Assembly (NCBI GenBank): GCA_038226175.1
Contig: JBBRQP010000046.1
Span: 1 to 24,849 of the forward strand
Length of the DNA stretch: 24,849 bases
Direction of reading: 5' to 3'
DNA from: JBBRQP01 sp038226175
Lineage (GTDB): Bacteria > Cyanobacteriota > Cyanobacteriia > Gloeobacterales > Anthocerotibacteraceae
A program made the position numbers and the translations under genes. The notes under the pieces are model-generated. The model did not search any database, had not been told where the DNA came from, and saw only the letters and a program-made list of their open reading frames with translations. Positions within the stretch are counted from its first letter, which is position 1. Each line of letters opens with the position of its first letter. Of this stretch, positions 15,663-23,034 are shown piece by piece.

Positions 15663-15691
15663 ATCATACCGCGCTGACTTAACGCTTACAA
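15663..15691 (-). promoter_or_regulatory. Promoter of rplR-rpsE
   Basis: On the minus strand TTGTAA (15691-15686) and TATGAT (15668-15663) are separated by exactly 17 bp. Each is close to the sigma70 consensus. Transcription would begin near 15656 and give a leader of about 20 nt before rplR. Confidence 0.65.
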
Positions 15692-15710
15692 GTACTTGGT
15701 CTTGAGTTCT

Positions 15711-16403
15711 TTAGCGACGCAGGGTCAGAGGCGCATCTAAGCGTAAATTGAGAGGACGCTCAGGCCGCACCACCACCACACTGGGCGCGGTGACATTACC
15801 AACAATAGAACTGGCTGCCGCACCGCCCAAAATGCCGCCCAAGCTGACCCCACCCGTCAAAGCCCCTAGTAAGGCACCCACGCCTGCTCCAATCACGGCA
15901 TCGCCAGCAATAGCTTCGGTGCTATATTCACGGGGGTCTTTTTCATCAGGTATCAAGTCAGAACTAGCCTGCACCGAGTAATACTGCCCGCGCACAACCA
16001 CAGCATCAGCCAAAAACTTTAAACCACCACGACTAGGAACAAACCGTCCGCGTACTTCTGAGCCCTTGGGAATTGCCACACTGTTGGTGTCATCGTAGAC
16101 ATCATAGGCCGTGAAAATAGAAGCTGAAGATTCTTTGTTGGGGTCAAGGTAGCTCGTACCGCGATTGGGAGCTAGTCCAGCGGAGACAATCGTATTGGCA
16201 GCTACCCGTGAAATCCCTACATCAAATGTGCGGACATTCGTATTAGGGGTGTAAGTGTTGTTGGGGGGATAACTATTGGGATTTGGCACTTGCGAGCGTG
16301 CGGGTTCGAGCGTGGGCAAATCGTTGTAGTTTTGTTGTGCCCGTACCGAGGACAACGGGCTTAGAGCCAAGCCCAAGGTACACAGAACAGCGAGTTTTTT
16401 CAT
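15711..16403 (-). CDS. Secreted glycine-zipper protein of unknown function
   Basis: With the start at ATG 16403 the product has 230 residues. A Shine-Dalgarno GGGGAGA lies 7 nt upstream, and a classical signal peptide follows (MKKLAVLCTLGLALSPL, cleavage after SVRA). The upstream in-frame ATG 16463 has no such support. After the signal come a Pro/Asn/Tyr-rich linker (about 25-55), a beta-rich domain with FDVGISRVAANTIVSAG and AIPKGSEVRGRFVPS, and a glycine-zipper-like segment with GAGVGALLGALTGGVSLGG (about 173-200) that may insert in or lie on a membrane. The IPKGSxVxG element recalls TrbI/VirB10-like beta domains but that is weak. A periplasmic or outer-membrane role is inferred. It is not in an operon with rplR. 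Confidence 0.75.
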   Translation of the reverse strand: MKKLAVLCTLGLALSPLSSVRAQQNYNDLPTLEPARSQVPNPNSYPPNNTYTPNTNVRTFDVGISRVAANTIVSAGLAPNRGTSYLDPNKESSASIFTAYDVYDDTNSVAIPKGSEVRGRFVPSRGGLKFLADAVVVRGQYYSVQASSDLIPDEKDPREYSTEAIAGDAVIGAGVGALLGALTGGVSLGGILGGAAASSIVGNVTAPSVVVVRPERPLNLRLDAPLTLRR

Positions 16404-16544
16404 GACAGGTTCTCCCCGGTGGCGCGTAATGCCTATAGCTAGTATAGATAACTTAGACGTCAAGCTCTAGCTTTTGTGCTGCTGATAGTGGTGTTTTTTC
16501 ATGCAAAGTTTATCAACCAGACACTAGGCGAGTTGGCATCAATC

Positions 16545-16573
16545 CTGACAGAAAGACATAGATTTGGTACAAT
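16545..16573 (+). promoter_or_regulatory. Promoter of raf1
   Basis: CTGACA (16545-16550) and TACAAT (16568-16573) are 17 bp apart, each one or two bases from the sigma70 consensus. Transcription would start near 16580, leaving a leader of about 97 nt. Confidence 0.6.
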
Positions 16574-16613
16574 ACGAGAACACAGGCCTTCTTGCCCCAT
16601 GGTTAGCTTTAAT

Positions 16614-16647
16614 CCTTACGTCATCAAAAGCGACAAGGTGTTTTTTT
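16614..16647 (+). terminator. Possible leader hairpin with T-tract upstream of raf1
   Basis: In the raf1 leader CCTT-AC-GTC (16614-16622) can pair with GAC-AAGG (16632-16638) around a short loop, a 7-bp stem with a 2-nt bulge. A run of seven T follows at 16641-16647. The shape is that of a weak intrinsic terminator between promoter and gene, so it might attenuate raf1. Confidence 0.3.
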
Positions 16648-16676
16648 GAATTCCAAACTGTGATGGTGCGCTAACT

Positions 16677-17732
16677 ATGACCAATCCTGTTCTTCCTGTG
16701 GAAGCTGAAGCTCTGCTCACCCAACTCCTCCAAAAAACTGGCTCTTGGGTAGACTGGGGGCGTGCCTGTCAGCAGCTCCAAAAAGAATTTGGCTGTACTT
16801 TGCAACAAATTTTTGAGCAAACGGGTTTTCAGCCAGCTTTGCAAAATCAGCTTGTCGTCGCAGCTCAGGTATATACGGGATTGGAGCAAGGACAGGCTGA
16901 CGTCGCTGTACTTGATTATTATCGTCAACGTGGTAGCGAGAGTCTTTACGAGTTACGGGTTTTGCCCCAAGAGTCTCGGGTAGGCGTGGCGCAATTACTC
17001 TGGACGAAGCAAGTCGATAGCGAGGGGGCGCGTGAAGTAGTCAAAGCGATTAAAGAGTTTTCTTATCTCAAGGCTCTGCCCGATGGCTTTACGGCGCATC
17101 CTGGCGATCAAGTGGCCTATCAATGCTGGCAAACGACCCGCCAAAAGACGGACTTGCAGGAGCGTTCACGCCTGATTGCTCGGGGGCTGACCTTTGCTTA
17201 TAGTCCCTCAGCCCGTCATAAAATCGAGCTTTTGTTAACTGATTTTACGGTGGTCAAAGCCCGTCCTGCCCCCAAATTACCGCTCTATCGTCTCGAATCC
17301 GTCGATGAAACGCCCTGTCTTGTGGCTGTAGTTGGACGTTTACCTTTGACCAAAGCGGATCTCACCAGTGTGCCCTTACTGAAAGCTGAACCGCCATTTC
17401 AGGTGATGCGCACACAGAGTCCGGCAGCTTGGGTTGCGCTTCCAGGCTGGCAGGTTTTGCGGTTAGCCCAAGATGCGGTGATTTTGATGGCAACTAGCGA
17501 TGAGCTAGCGTTACCAGGCAAGGTAGAAGAAGTCTTGATCGTGGTTGATCGTAATCAACGAGATTGGCAAGAGGATGCTTATTTTGTGTATGAGGCGGCA
17601 GAGCAGTTAAAGATTCGGTGGTTTGCCCAAGACCCGGCTGAGCCACTGCTAGGCCGGATTATTCTGGTGATGCGTCCACCTAAGATTTTTGATGAAGCTG
17701 CCACCCTAGAGCCTTGGCAACTAGATGAGTAA
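16677..17732 (+). CDS. raf1: Rubisco accumulation factor 1 (Raf1)
   Basis: A 351-residue assembly chaperone that binds the Rubisco large-subunit dimer and helps build the L8 core. The N-terminal helical domain holds WVDWGRACQQLQKEFG, QQIFEQTGFQPALQNQLVV and the stretch REVVKAIKEF. The highly conserved HPGDQVAYQCWQ and QERSRLIARGL follow, and then a linker with LLTDFTVVKARPAPKLPLYRLES. A C-terminal beta domain that mediates dimerisation takes up about 200-345. Length and all blocks match cyanobacterial Raf1. It has its own promoter. Its last 8 bases overlap the start of the next gene, so the two are likely cotranslated. Rubisco genes are not in the window. Confidence 0.95.
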   Translation: MTNPVLPVEAEALLTQLLQKTGSWVDWGRACQQLQKEFGCTLQQIFEQTGFQPALQNQLVVAAQVYTGLEQGQADVAVLDYYRQRGSESLYELRVLPQESRVGVAQLLWTKQVDSEGAREVVKAIKEFSYLKALPDGFTAHPGDQVAYQCWQTTRQKTDLQERSRLIARGLTFAYSPSARHKIELLLTDFTVVKARPAPKLPLYRLESVDETPCLVAVVGRLPLTKADLTSVPLLKAEPPFQVMRTQSPAAWVALPGWQVLRLAQDAVILMATSDELALPGKVEEVLIVVDRNQRDWQEDAYFVYEAAEQLKIRWFAQDPAEPLLGRIILVMRPPKIFDEAATLEPWQLDE

Positions 17733-18393
17733 ATTGGATCATATCTTTATCTGTTGTGCAGCTCAGGCACCCGAGGCCGAGCTACTAATTACACAAGGAT
17801 TTACGGAAGGGTTAGGAAATATCCATCCGGGTCAAGGTACCCAAAACCGTCGCTTCTTCTTTGCGAATTTCTTTCTGGAGTTTCTTTGGGTCGCAAATCC
17901 CACAGAAGCTCAATCTAAGATGATTCAGCCAACGCACCTTTGGGATCGTTGGTTAAATCAAGACAGTTGTACCTGTCCATTTGGTTTTGGTCTGCGTCCG
18001 GCACATAGGTTACCTGCTCAGGCTCCTTTTTCTACTTGGGATTATCAACCTCCGTACTTACCCAAATCAACAACTATCTGTATCGCAACCAATTCAGATA
18101 TACTCACCGAACCGATGTTGTTTTATCTTCCCTTTGGACAACGACCTGATGATTATCCTATTGGCAAAATACAACCTCTTATCCATGAAAATGGTTTAAC
18201 TAAGATGACACATCTAGAATTAGTAAGTCCCTACATTTCTAGTCCTTCAATCGAACTTCAAGCTATGATTAAGGCTCACATTATTCAATTGAGTTTAGGG
18301 CAAGAATATCTTATAAAATTAGGATTTGATGGGGAATTAAAAGGGCAACAAATCGATTTTAGACCATTATTACCGCTGATTGTTTCCTATTAG
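17725..18393 (+). CDS. VOC (glyoxalase/bleomycin-resistance fold) protein
   Basis: A 222-residue protein whose N-terminal part is like the VOC superfamily: KLDHIFICCA with H6 as a possible metal ligand, then GNIHPGQGTQNRRFFFANFFLEFLWV with E52 as a second. After that CPFGFGLRP and a less conserved half follow, whose metal ligands I cannot assign. The HPGQGTxNRRFFF signature is seen in uncharacterised VOC proteins, for which no substrate is known to me. The ATG overlaps the raf1 stop region by 8 bp in another frame, so translation is probably coupled. The second half is more AT-rich than raf1. It converges on selO with only 19 bp between. Confidence 0.75.
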   Translation: MSKLDHIFICCAAQAPEAELLITQGFTEGLGNIHPGQGTQNRRFFFANFFLEFLWVANPTEAQSKMIQPTHLWDRWLNQDSCTCPFGFGLRPAHRLPAQAPFSTWDYQPPYLPKSTTICIATNSDILTEPMLFYLPFGQRPDDYPIGKIQPLIHENGLTKMTHLELVSPYISSPSIELQAMIKAHIIQLSLGQEYLIKLGFDGELKGQQIDFRPLLPLIVSY

Positions 18394-18397
18394 TAAT

Positions 18398-18411
18398 AGC
18401 AGTTTTGCTAC
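18398..18411. terminator. Small hairpin between convergent VOC and selO genes
   Basis: TAGCA-GTTT-TGCTA lies in the 19-bp gap between two stops. It could end both transcripts, but the stem is only 5 bp and no T-tract follows, so support is weak. Confidence 0.25.
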
Positions 18412-18412
18412 T

Positions 18413-19837
18413 CTAAATCTCTCTAATCGCATCAATTAGATTATAAAGCGGTAGCCAATCATCTGCATAGCTAATCGGTTCCCAGACAGCTTCGATCTGA
18501 GGCCTGATTAGATTAACTGAAGCATTGTAGCGTTGCAGGGTATCTGGAATTTGGGTTATTTCTGCCGATGAATGGGTCTTTAGTAGCTGTGAATAGGCTT
18601 GCTGCCAAGGAGTTAACAGGTCAAGGCTAATCTCTAAATTTTCTCTACTAGCCAAGATAAGGGTGCTATCTTTGAGCCACTGCTCAGAAAAATTAGTGCG
18701 CAGAGCTTGGAAGAATTCGTAATAGCTAACTTGACTCTCTGTAAGTAGCAAAATAGTACATTTTAGTAGGTCATCTGCTTCAGCCCGATAGGTTTGGCTA
18801 AAACCCAATTTGTGCAACATGGCTTGATGATAAGTGAGATAATACGTGTCTTCAAAAAGAGCCAAACCCTCAGCCATATCCTGAGCAGAAATAACCGCAG
18901 CCAAAGGATGTTGCAACATCTCTAAATTCCAACGACACAGCGCGGGTTGGTTACCATAACTGTAGCGCCCAAAATAATCAAAATAGGCGGCTGTAAATTT
19001 AGGGTCATAAGTTGTAATAAAGGCATAGGGACCATAGTCAAAACTCTCACCTGTAATCGACATATTATCGGTATTGAGCACCCCATGACAAAAGCCCGCC
19101 GCCAGCCACTGCGCCACTAACTGAGCCACCCGCGTCACCAATTCTGCATAAAACCGAGCATAGCGGTCAGCCTGATCCCATAAATGCGGATAATAAACGC
19201 TCAGCACATGATCTAAAAGCTGCTGTACTAAGTCTGGGCGTCCTAAGTAATGCAAACGCTCGAAAGTACCAAAACGAATATGGGAACGGCTGAGGCGCAC
19301 CATCACAGCCGAACGCGTGGGTGAAGGTTCGTCACCACGCCATAATGTTTCTCCTGTCTCAATTAAGCTCAGGCAGCGTGAAGTTTTGATCCCTAGCCGT
19401 TCAAGCATTTCCGCCGCCAGAACTTCGCGTACTCCGCCCTTGAGGGTTAGGCGTCCATCAGCTGTACGTGAAAAAGGTGTGGTTCCCGAACCTTTAGTAC
19501 CCAAATCATAAAGCTCGCCGTCAATCCCGCGCACCTGTCCATACAAAAAGCCCCGCCCATCTCCTAAACGCGGATTGTATTCGCCAAACTGATAACCGTG
19601 ATAGGCCAACGCCAGCAACGGTACGCGCTCTTCAAATTGACCTAAAGCCGCCAGCCACTGCGCATCGGTGATCGCTTCTGCGGTTAAGCCGAGTAGGGGC
19701 AATAGACGGTCATTACGAAAACGCAGCCGATGTTGGGGAAACTCAGCAGCTGTCACCTGTTCATAAAACTCTGACCCCAACTGTTCGAGGACTGGTTGAT
19801 AGGGCAAAGTCAACCACGGATTGGATGGGCTAGTCAT
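18413..19837 (-). CDS. selO: Protein AMP-transferase SelO (YdiU/UPF0061 family)
   Basis: A 474-residue pseudokinase-fold enzyme that transfers AMP from ATP to Ser, Thr or Tyr of target proteins; in E. coli it has been linked to oxidative stress. Family blocks: YQFGEYNPRLGDGRGFLYGQV, LGTKGSGTTPFSRTADGR with the ATP-contacting Lys, GGVREVLAAEMLERLGI, and the metal/catalytic loop HGVLNTDNMSI followed by GESFDYGPYAF. Length is as in E. coli YdiU (about 478). The redox Cys tail found at the C-terminus of many family members is missing: this one ends in LPLYNLIDAIREI. ATG 19837 overlaps the stop of the dockerin gene by 4 bp, so translation is coupled to it. Confidence 0.93.
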   Translation of the reverse strand: MTSPSNPWLTLPYQPVLEQLGSEFYEQVTAAEFPQHRLRFRNDRLLPLLGLTAEAITDAQWLAALGQFEERVPLLALAYHGYQFGEYNPRLGDGRGFLYGQVRGIDGELYDLGTKGSGTTPFSRTADGRLTLKGGVREVLAAEMLERLGIKTSRCLSLIETGETLWRGDEPSPTRSAVMVRLSRSHIRFGTFERLHYLGRPDLVQQLLDHVLSVYYPHLWDQADRYARFYAELVTRVAQLVAQWLAAGFCHGVLNTDNMSITGESFDYGPYAFITTYDPKFTAAYFDYFGRYSYGNQPALCRWNLEMLQHPLAAVISAQDMAEGLALFEDTYYLTYHQAMLHKLGFSQTYRAEADDLLKCTILLLTESQVSYYEFFQALRTNFSEQWLKDSTLILASRENLEISLDLLTPWQQAYSQLLKTHSSAEITQIPDTLQRYNASVNLIRPQIEAVWEPISYADDWLPLYNLIDAIREI

Positions 19838-20871
19838 GGGTTGACCCGAAAGGCTTTTTGCGGTTCATGGGTAGGCAAAACCAAAAGTATATGAGCAAAT
19901 TCCATATCGTCATATTCTACGCCTAGTCGAGGGAATAAATCCGCCTTGGACTGAGCAGCAGCATTCCAGACTGCTGTAGCCAGTAAGAGATAGTTAGTTC
20001 CGCGATGCAGTAGCCAACGGGGTAGCGTGATCACGACATTATCGCCATTGAGCGTAATACGTTTAACAAGCGTGCCATTAAGATAAATCCGAAAAGCCCA
20101 ATTTGCTGAACCATCTTGATGTAATGCTAGCTGCGACTGACCAGCCCGGAAAGACTCTGGCGTATCAATGCCAACAAGCGAACCAAGACGCAAATAAGGG
20201 TCACGATCTGGCACACTATCCAATTCAAAACTACGTTCTAGCTGCAGACCATCCGCAGGACGGCGCAACTGACCAAAATTTGCGGAACCCGACCCAAAGG
20301 AGTTATCTCCCAAATGGCGCACCATATCGTCGAGGACAACGGTACGCGCTGTAAGTTGTTCGAGTTTAAGCTCAAAAGGTTGGCTTTGATTTTTTTGGGT
20401 GGTAAGCGAAAACGGGGCATATTCACGGGTCTTCGCTGTCAAGATACGGTTACTAGGGAGCGGATGAGGCAGAGTAAAAGAGCCAGTTTGATCCGTAGTT
20501 ACGGTAATATCTTCATCGGGAACAGCAATAGTTACTCCAGCGAGGGGTTGGCCTGTTTGTTGGTCTGTGACCCACCCACTACTACTCGAATCTAAGCCTT
20601 TAGCTGCTTGAACGCGGGTTGGGCTAGAGATTTTCAAACGTTGCTTTAAAATATCGGCATCACTGGGGGTCACTTGCCCATCAGCATCAATATCTGCTAG
20701 GTGTGTTTCAGCATCAGAAAGCAAGCGCTTCCCTTTGAGAAACTGTCCAAGTATCTGTAAATCTGCTGAATCTGTTCGCCCATCGCCATTGATATCACCA
20801 GTTTTTGCCCCAACCGCGTGGCTTAGGCTTATACATAGACCGATACTCGCAAGCATACTTCGCCAATGCAT
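19834..20871 (-). CDS. Secreted dockerin-like / carboxypeptidase-regulatory-like domain protein
   Basis: With ATG 20871 the product has 345 residues; GGAG lies 7 nt upstream of this ATG, whereas the ORF-start codon at 20952 has no site and precedes the signal peptide by 27 unconserved residues. A signal peptide (MHWRSMLASIGLCISLSHAVGA) is followed at once by two EF-hand-like calcium loops of a type I dockerin: GDINGDGRTDSADLQIL and ADIDADGQVTPSDADIL. Then comes a carboxypeptidase-regulatory/Cna-B-like beta domain (GWVTDQQTGQPLAGVTIAV, TTDQTGSFTLP), and a C-terminal region of about 150 residues that looks beta-rich and may be a carbohydrate or ligand-binding jelly roll. No cohesin is present in the window. 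A surface or periplasmic adhesion role is only an inference. Confidence 0.8.
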   Translation of the reverse strand: MHWRSMLASIGLCISLSHAVGAKTGDINGDGRTDSADLQILGQFLKGKRLLSDAETHLADIDADGQVTPSDADILKQRLKISSPTRVQAAKGLDSSSSGWVTDQQTGQPLAGVTIAVPDEDITVTTDQTGSFTLPHPLPSNRILTAKTREYAPFSLTTQKNQSQPFELKLEQLTARTVVLDDMVRHLGDNSFGSGSANFGQLRRPADGLQLERSFELDSVPDRDPYLRLGSLVGIDTPESFRAGQSQLALHQDGSANWAFRIYLNGTLVKRITLNGDNVVITLPRWLLHRGTNYLLLATAVWNAAAQSKADLFPRLGVEYDDMEFAHILLVLPTHEPQKAFRVNP

Positions 20872-20957
20872 TGGGTAACTCCAAGCCGTCCTCCTCGATA
20901 GAGTAGCAGATTGCGATAGCTTTTCTTGGCTCCCGTGATCCTGCACTAACACCTAAA

Positions 20958-21902
20958 TTAACGAGAAGAAACCACCATCGTGCCTGTGCCACTATCGGTA
21001 CAAATCTCCAGCAGCAAACTATGAGGTAACCGTCCATCCAAAATATGAGCCGCCCGTACACCCTGAGCCAAAGCCCGAATACAGCACTGAAGTTTGGGGA
21101 TCATGCCGCCGCTGACCGTACCACTCTCAATCAAATCTCGAGCCGTCTGAATGTCAAGACAAGGAATCAAAGACTCGGGATCTTGACGATCTTGTAGTAA
21201 TCCGGGGGTGTCCGTGAGCAAAATTAATTTTTCGGCCTCTAGGGCGGCGGCAATTTCACCAGCTGCCGTATCAGCATTGATATTGTAGGCTTGACCGGAT
21301 TCATCGGAAGCAACTGTCGAGAGGACAGGAATATAACCTTCTTTGAGCAGCGAGAGTAGTAAACGCGGATTGACCTTGGCGATATCGCCCACAAAACCAA
21401 TATCAGGTTGGCTTTTGAGATGAACATAGGGGCGGGCGCGCAAGATGCTGCCATCTCTGCCACACAAGCCCACCGCTTGTCCTCCAGCTTGGTTGATCAT
21501 TTCAACTAATTGCTTATTGACGCGCCCCACCAAAACCATCTCGACCACATCCATGGTTGAGCCATCGGTCACCCGTAATCCACCTACAAATTGGGTCGGA
21601 ATCTCTAAGCGGTCGAGCCAGTGATTGATCTCCGGGCCACCCCCATGAACAACGACAGGCTTGATACCCAATGAAGCCAGAAAGACGATATCACGCAAAA
21701 CAATCGTTTGTAGCTCTTGTTGTACCATGGCCGCACCGCCATACTTAATTACCATCACCTTTCCGGCAAACCGCTGGACATAGGGCAGGGCTTCGGCAAG
21801 GACTTGAACCCGTTCGAGTGGCGAGATCACAGCAGATAGTTCAAGATTTCCCACAATATTTGTACTGTTCCTTTGGGCTTGATTAGCGGCAAATCGATCC
21901 AT
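20958..21902 (-). CDS. argB: Acetylglutamate kinase (arginine-sensitive type)
   Basis: A cytosolic amino-acid kinase (314 residues with ATG 21902) that phosphorylates N-acetyl-L-glutamate, the controlled step of arginine synthesis. Evidence: VMVIKYGGAAM (nucleotide Lys and Gly loop), VVHGGGPEINHWL, ADTAAGEIAAAL and SGGMIPKLQCCI near the C-terminus. The N-terminal helix before the core (LERVQVLAEALPYVQRFAG) is the one known in arginine-inhibited, hexameric forms. In cyanobacteria such enzymes are activated by PII (GlnB) under nitrogen sufficiency. An in-frame GTG at 21908 is the alternative start. It lies 18 bp after the solute-binding protein gene and 86 bp before the dockerin gene on the same strand. 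Confidence 0.95.
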   Translation of the reverse strand: MDRFAANQAQRNSTNIVGNLELSAVISPLERVQVLAEALPYVQRFAGKVMVIKYGGAAMVQQELQTIVLRDIVFLASLGIKPVVVHGGGPEINHWLDRLEIPTQFVGGLRVTDGSTMDVVEMVLVGRVNKQLVEMINQAGGQAVGLCGRDGSILRARPYVHLKSQPDIGFVGDIAKVNPRLLLSLLKEGYIPVLSTVASDESGQAYNINADTAAGEIAAALEAEKLILLTDTPGLLQDRQDPESLIPCLDIQTARDLIESGTVSGGMIPKLQCCIRALAQGVRAAHILDGRLPHSLLLEICTDSGTGTMVVSSR

Positions 21903-21920
21903 TCTCACACCAAGATAGTC

Positions 21921-22736
21921 TTAGCTTTTGGATGAAAAGTGGCGCGTCAGTTGCGTCTGTGGAGTATTCCATAGCTGCCATTTCTTTAGAATAGTTTCTA
22001 GTGTACCTATTTGGACTATCTGTTTTAGTCCACGATTGAGAGCTTTTTGTAAGGAGGGTTCACTTTTGCGGACGACACCCACCAGCGGGATCGGTAGAGG
22101 ATATACTTGCGCAATCTGAAACTGTCCCTTGCGATTGAGCCACTGGGCCAGGGGGCTATCTAAAATCAGTACGTCGACCTCACTTTTTTCTAGCTTATAA
22201 AATAATTCTGGGGCGGTAGTTGCAGTTATGAGTTTGACACTGCGAGCTTTGTAGAGATTGTAGGCACTCACCAGAGCGGCACCGCCACTGTTGCGCAGGA
22301 CACCGACGCGTTGTCCCACAAGATCCGTCAATGTCTCGATCACCCGTTGCGGCGGACTGATCAAGCTCTGGCTGGTGATATAGTAAGGCTCTGTAACCAA
22401 AACAGGAAATTTTTTGAGATCAGGGGCTTCTTGAGCATTAAAAATAGCATCAACGCCACCTTGCAGCAAAACCGAACGTTGCTGCGGCCAGAGAACTTCG
22501 GTGACCCGTATCTGTACCTTAAGCACCCGACTCAGCGCCTGTAAAATGTCCCACTCAAAGCCTTGATAACTGTGCCGCGCTTCATCAAGGGCAAAGTAAG
22601 GTAGTCCAAAGGTTGGATCACAAGCCACACTGAGTAAACCGCGTTTCTGAATATTTTCCCAGGCTAGGGTTTCTGCCATGGCAAGCGGTGCTGCATTACC
22701 CCACACTATTCCTGTTAAGACCTGTCGTCGCCGCAT
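21921..22736 (-). CDS. Periplasmic solute-binding protein, family 3-like
   Basis: A 271-residue extracytoplasmic binding protein of the amino-acid-type family 3 (PBPb fold). The N-terminus MRRRQVLTGIVWGNAAPLAMA looks like a Tat-type or twin-Arg-like signal with AMA cleavage. The mature part begins with the family pattern NIQKRGLLSVACDPTFGLPYF, QGFEWDILQALSRVL, GGVDAIFNAQ, LVGQRVGVLRNSGG and KSEVDVLILDSPLAQWL. No permease or ATPase gene is adjacent, so it may be an orphan receptor, serve a distant transporter or have a sensing role. It is immediately followed by argB (18 bp), a hint that the ligand may be an amino acid such as arginine or glutamate, but this is guesswork. Confidence 0.85.
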   Translation of the reverse strand: MRRRQVLTGIVWGNAAPLAMAETLAWENIQKRGLLSVACDPTFGLPYFALDEARHSYQGFEWDILQALSRVLKVQIRVTEVLWPQQRSVLLQGGVDAIFNAQEAPDLKKFPVLVTEPYYITSQSLISPPQRVIETLTDLVGQRVGVLRNSGGAALVSAYNLYKARSVKLITATTAPELFYKLEKSEVDVLILDSPLAQWLNRKGQFQIAQVYPLPIPLVGVVRKSEPSLQKALNRGLKQIVQIGTLETILKKWQLWNTPQTQLTRHFSSKS

Positions 22737-22803
22737 CGCACTTCACCGCAGAGTGAATCCTTCCGATGTTGACCTTTAGCCGCTCACAAAGCGGGCATGA
22801 GAT

Positions 22804-22835
22804 AAAGTACGGCTTTCTTGAGAGCATCGTACTTT
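22804..22835. promoter_or_regulatory. 8-bp inverted repeat in the region between the SBP gene and dps
   Basis: AAAGTACG (22804-22811) and CGTACTTT (22828-22835) pair perfectly around 16 nt. The site lies 68 bp upstream of the solute-binding protein start, so it could be an operator or a leader hairpin. The rest of the 22737-23034 gap shows no gene. Confidence 0.35.
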
Positions 22836-22980
22836 GAGCGTTACATGCGCTAGGCTCAGGCAACCTGTAAGAACGAGCATTTATTGCCTATCCTCAGCAA
22901 CTGTACCCCATTCCCAGAGCTAGGCTTACTTTATAAATTCTGCTCTTAAGCATCGGACTAGTTCTCAGATGACTCCTGGT

Positions 22981-23031
22981 TATTTATGCCCACATCAATG
23001 GGCTTACTTGGCTCATGGGTGGGCATAAATA
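22981..23031 (-). terminator. Hairpin downstream of dps, 13-bp perfect stem
   Basis: TATTTATGCCCAC (22981-22993) and its exact reverse complement (23019-23031) flank a 25-nt loop. On the minus strand this begins 3 bp after the dps stop. No long T-tract follows, but the outer stem is AT-rich. It probably ends or stabilises the dps mRNA. Confidence 0.6.
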
Positions 23032-23034
23032 CAG

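Noticed and set aside
16671..16928. 85-codon minus-strand ORF at the start of raf1
   Set aside because: Antisense to strongly conserved Raf1 sequence, with no ribosome site and no domain.
20872..20900. GAGGAGG at 20890-20896 (minus strand) with a downstream TTG as a start for the dockerin gene
   Set aside because: The TTG at suitable distance is not in the dockerin frame; GGAG with ATG 20871 is in frame.
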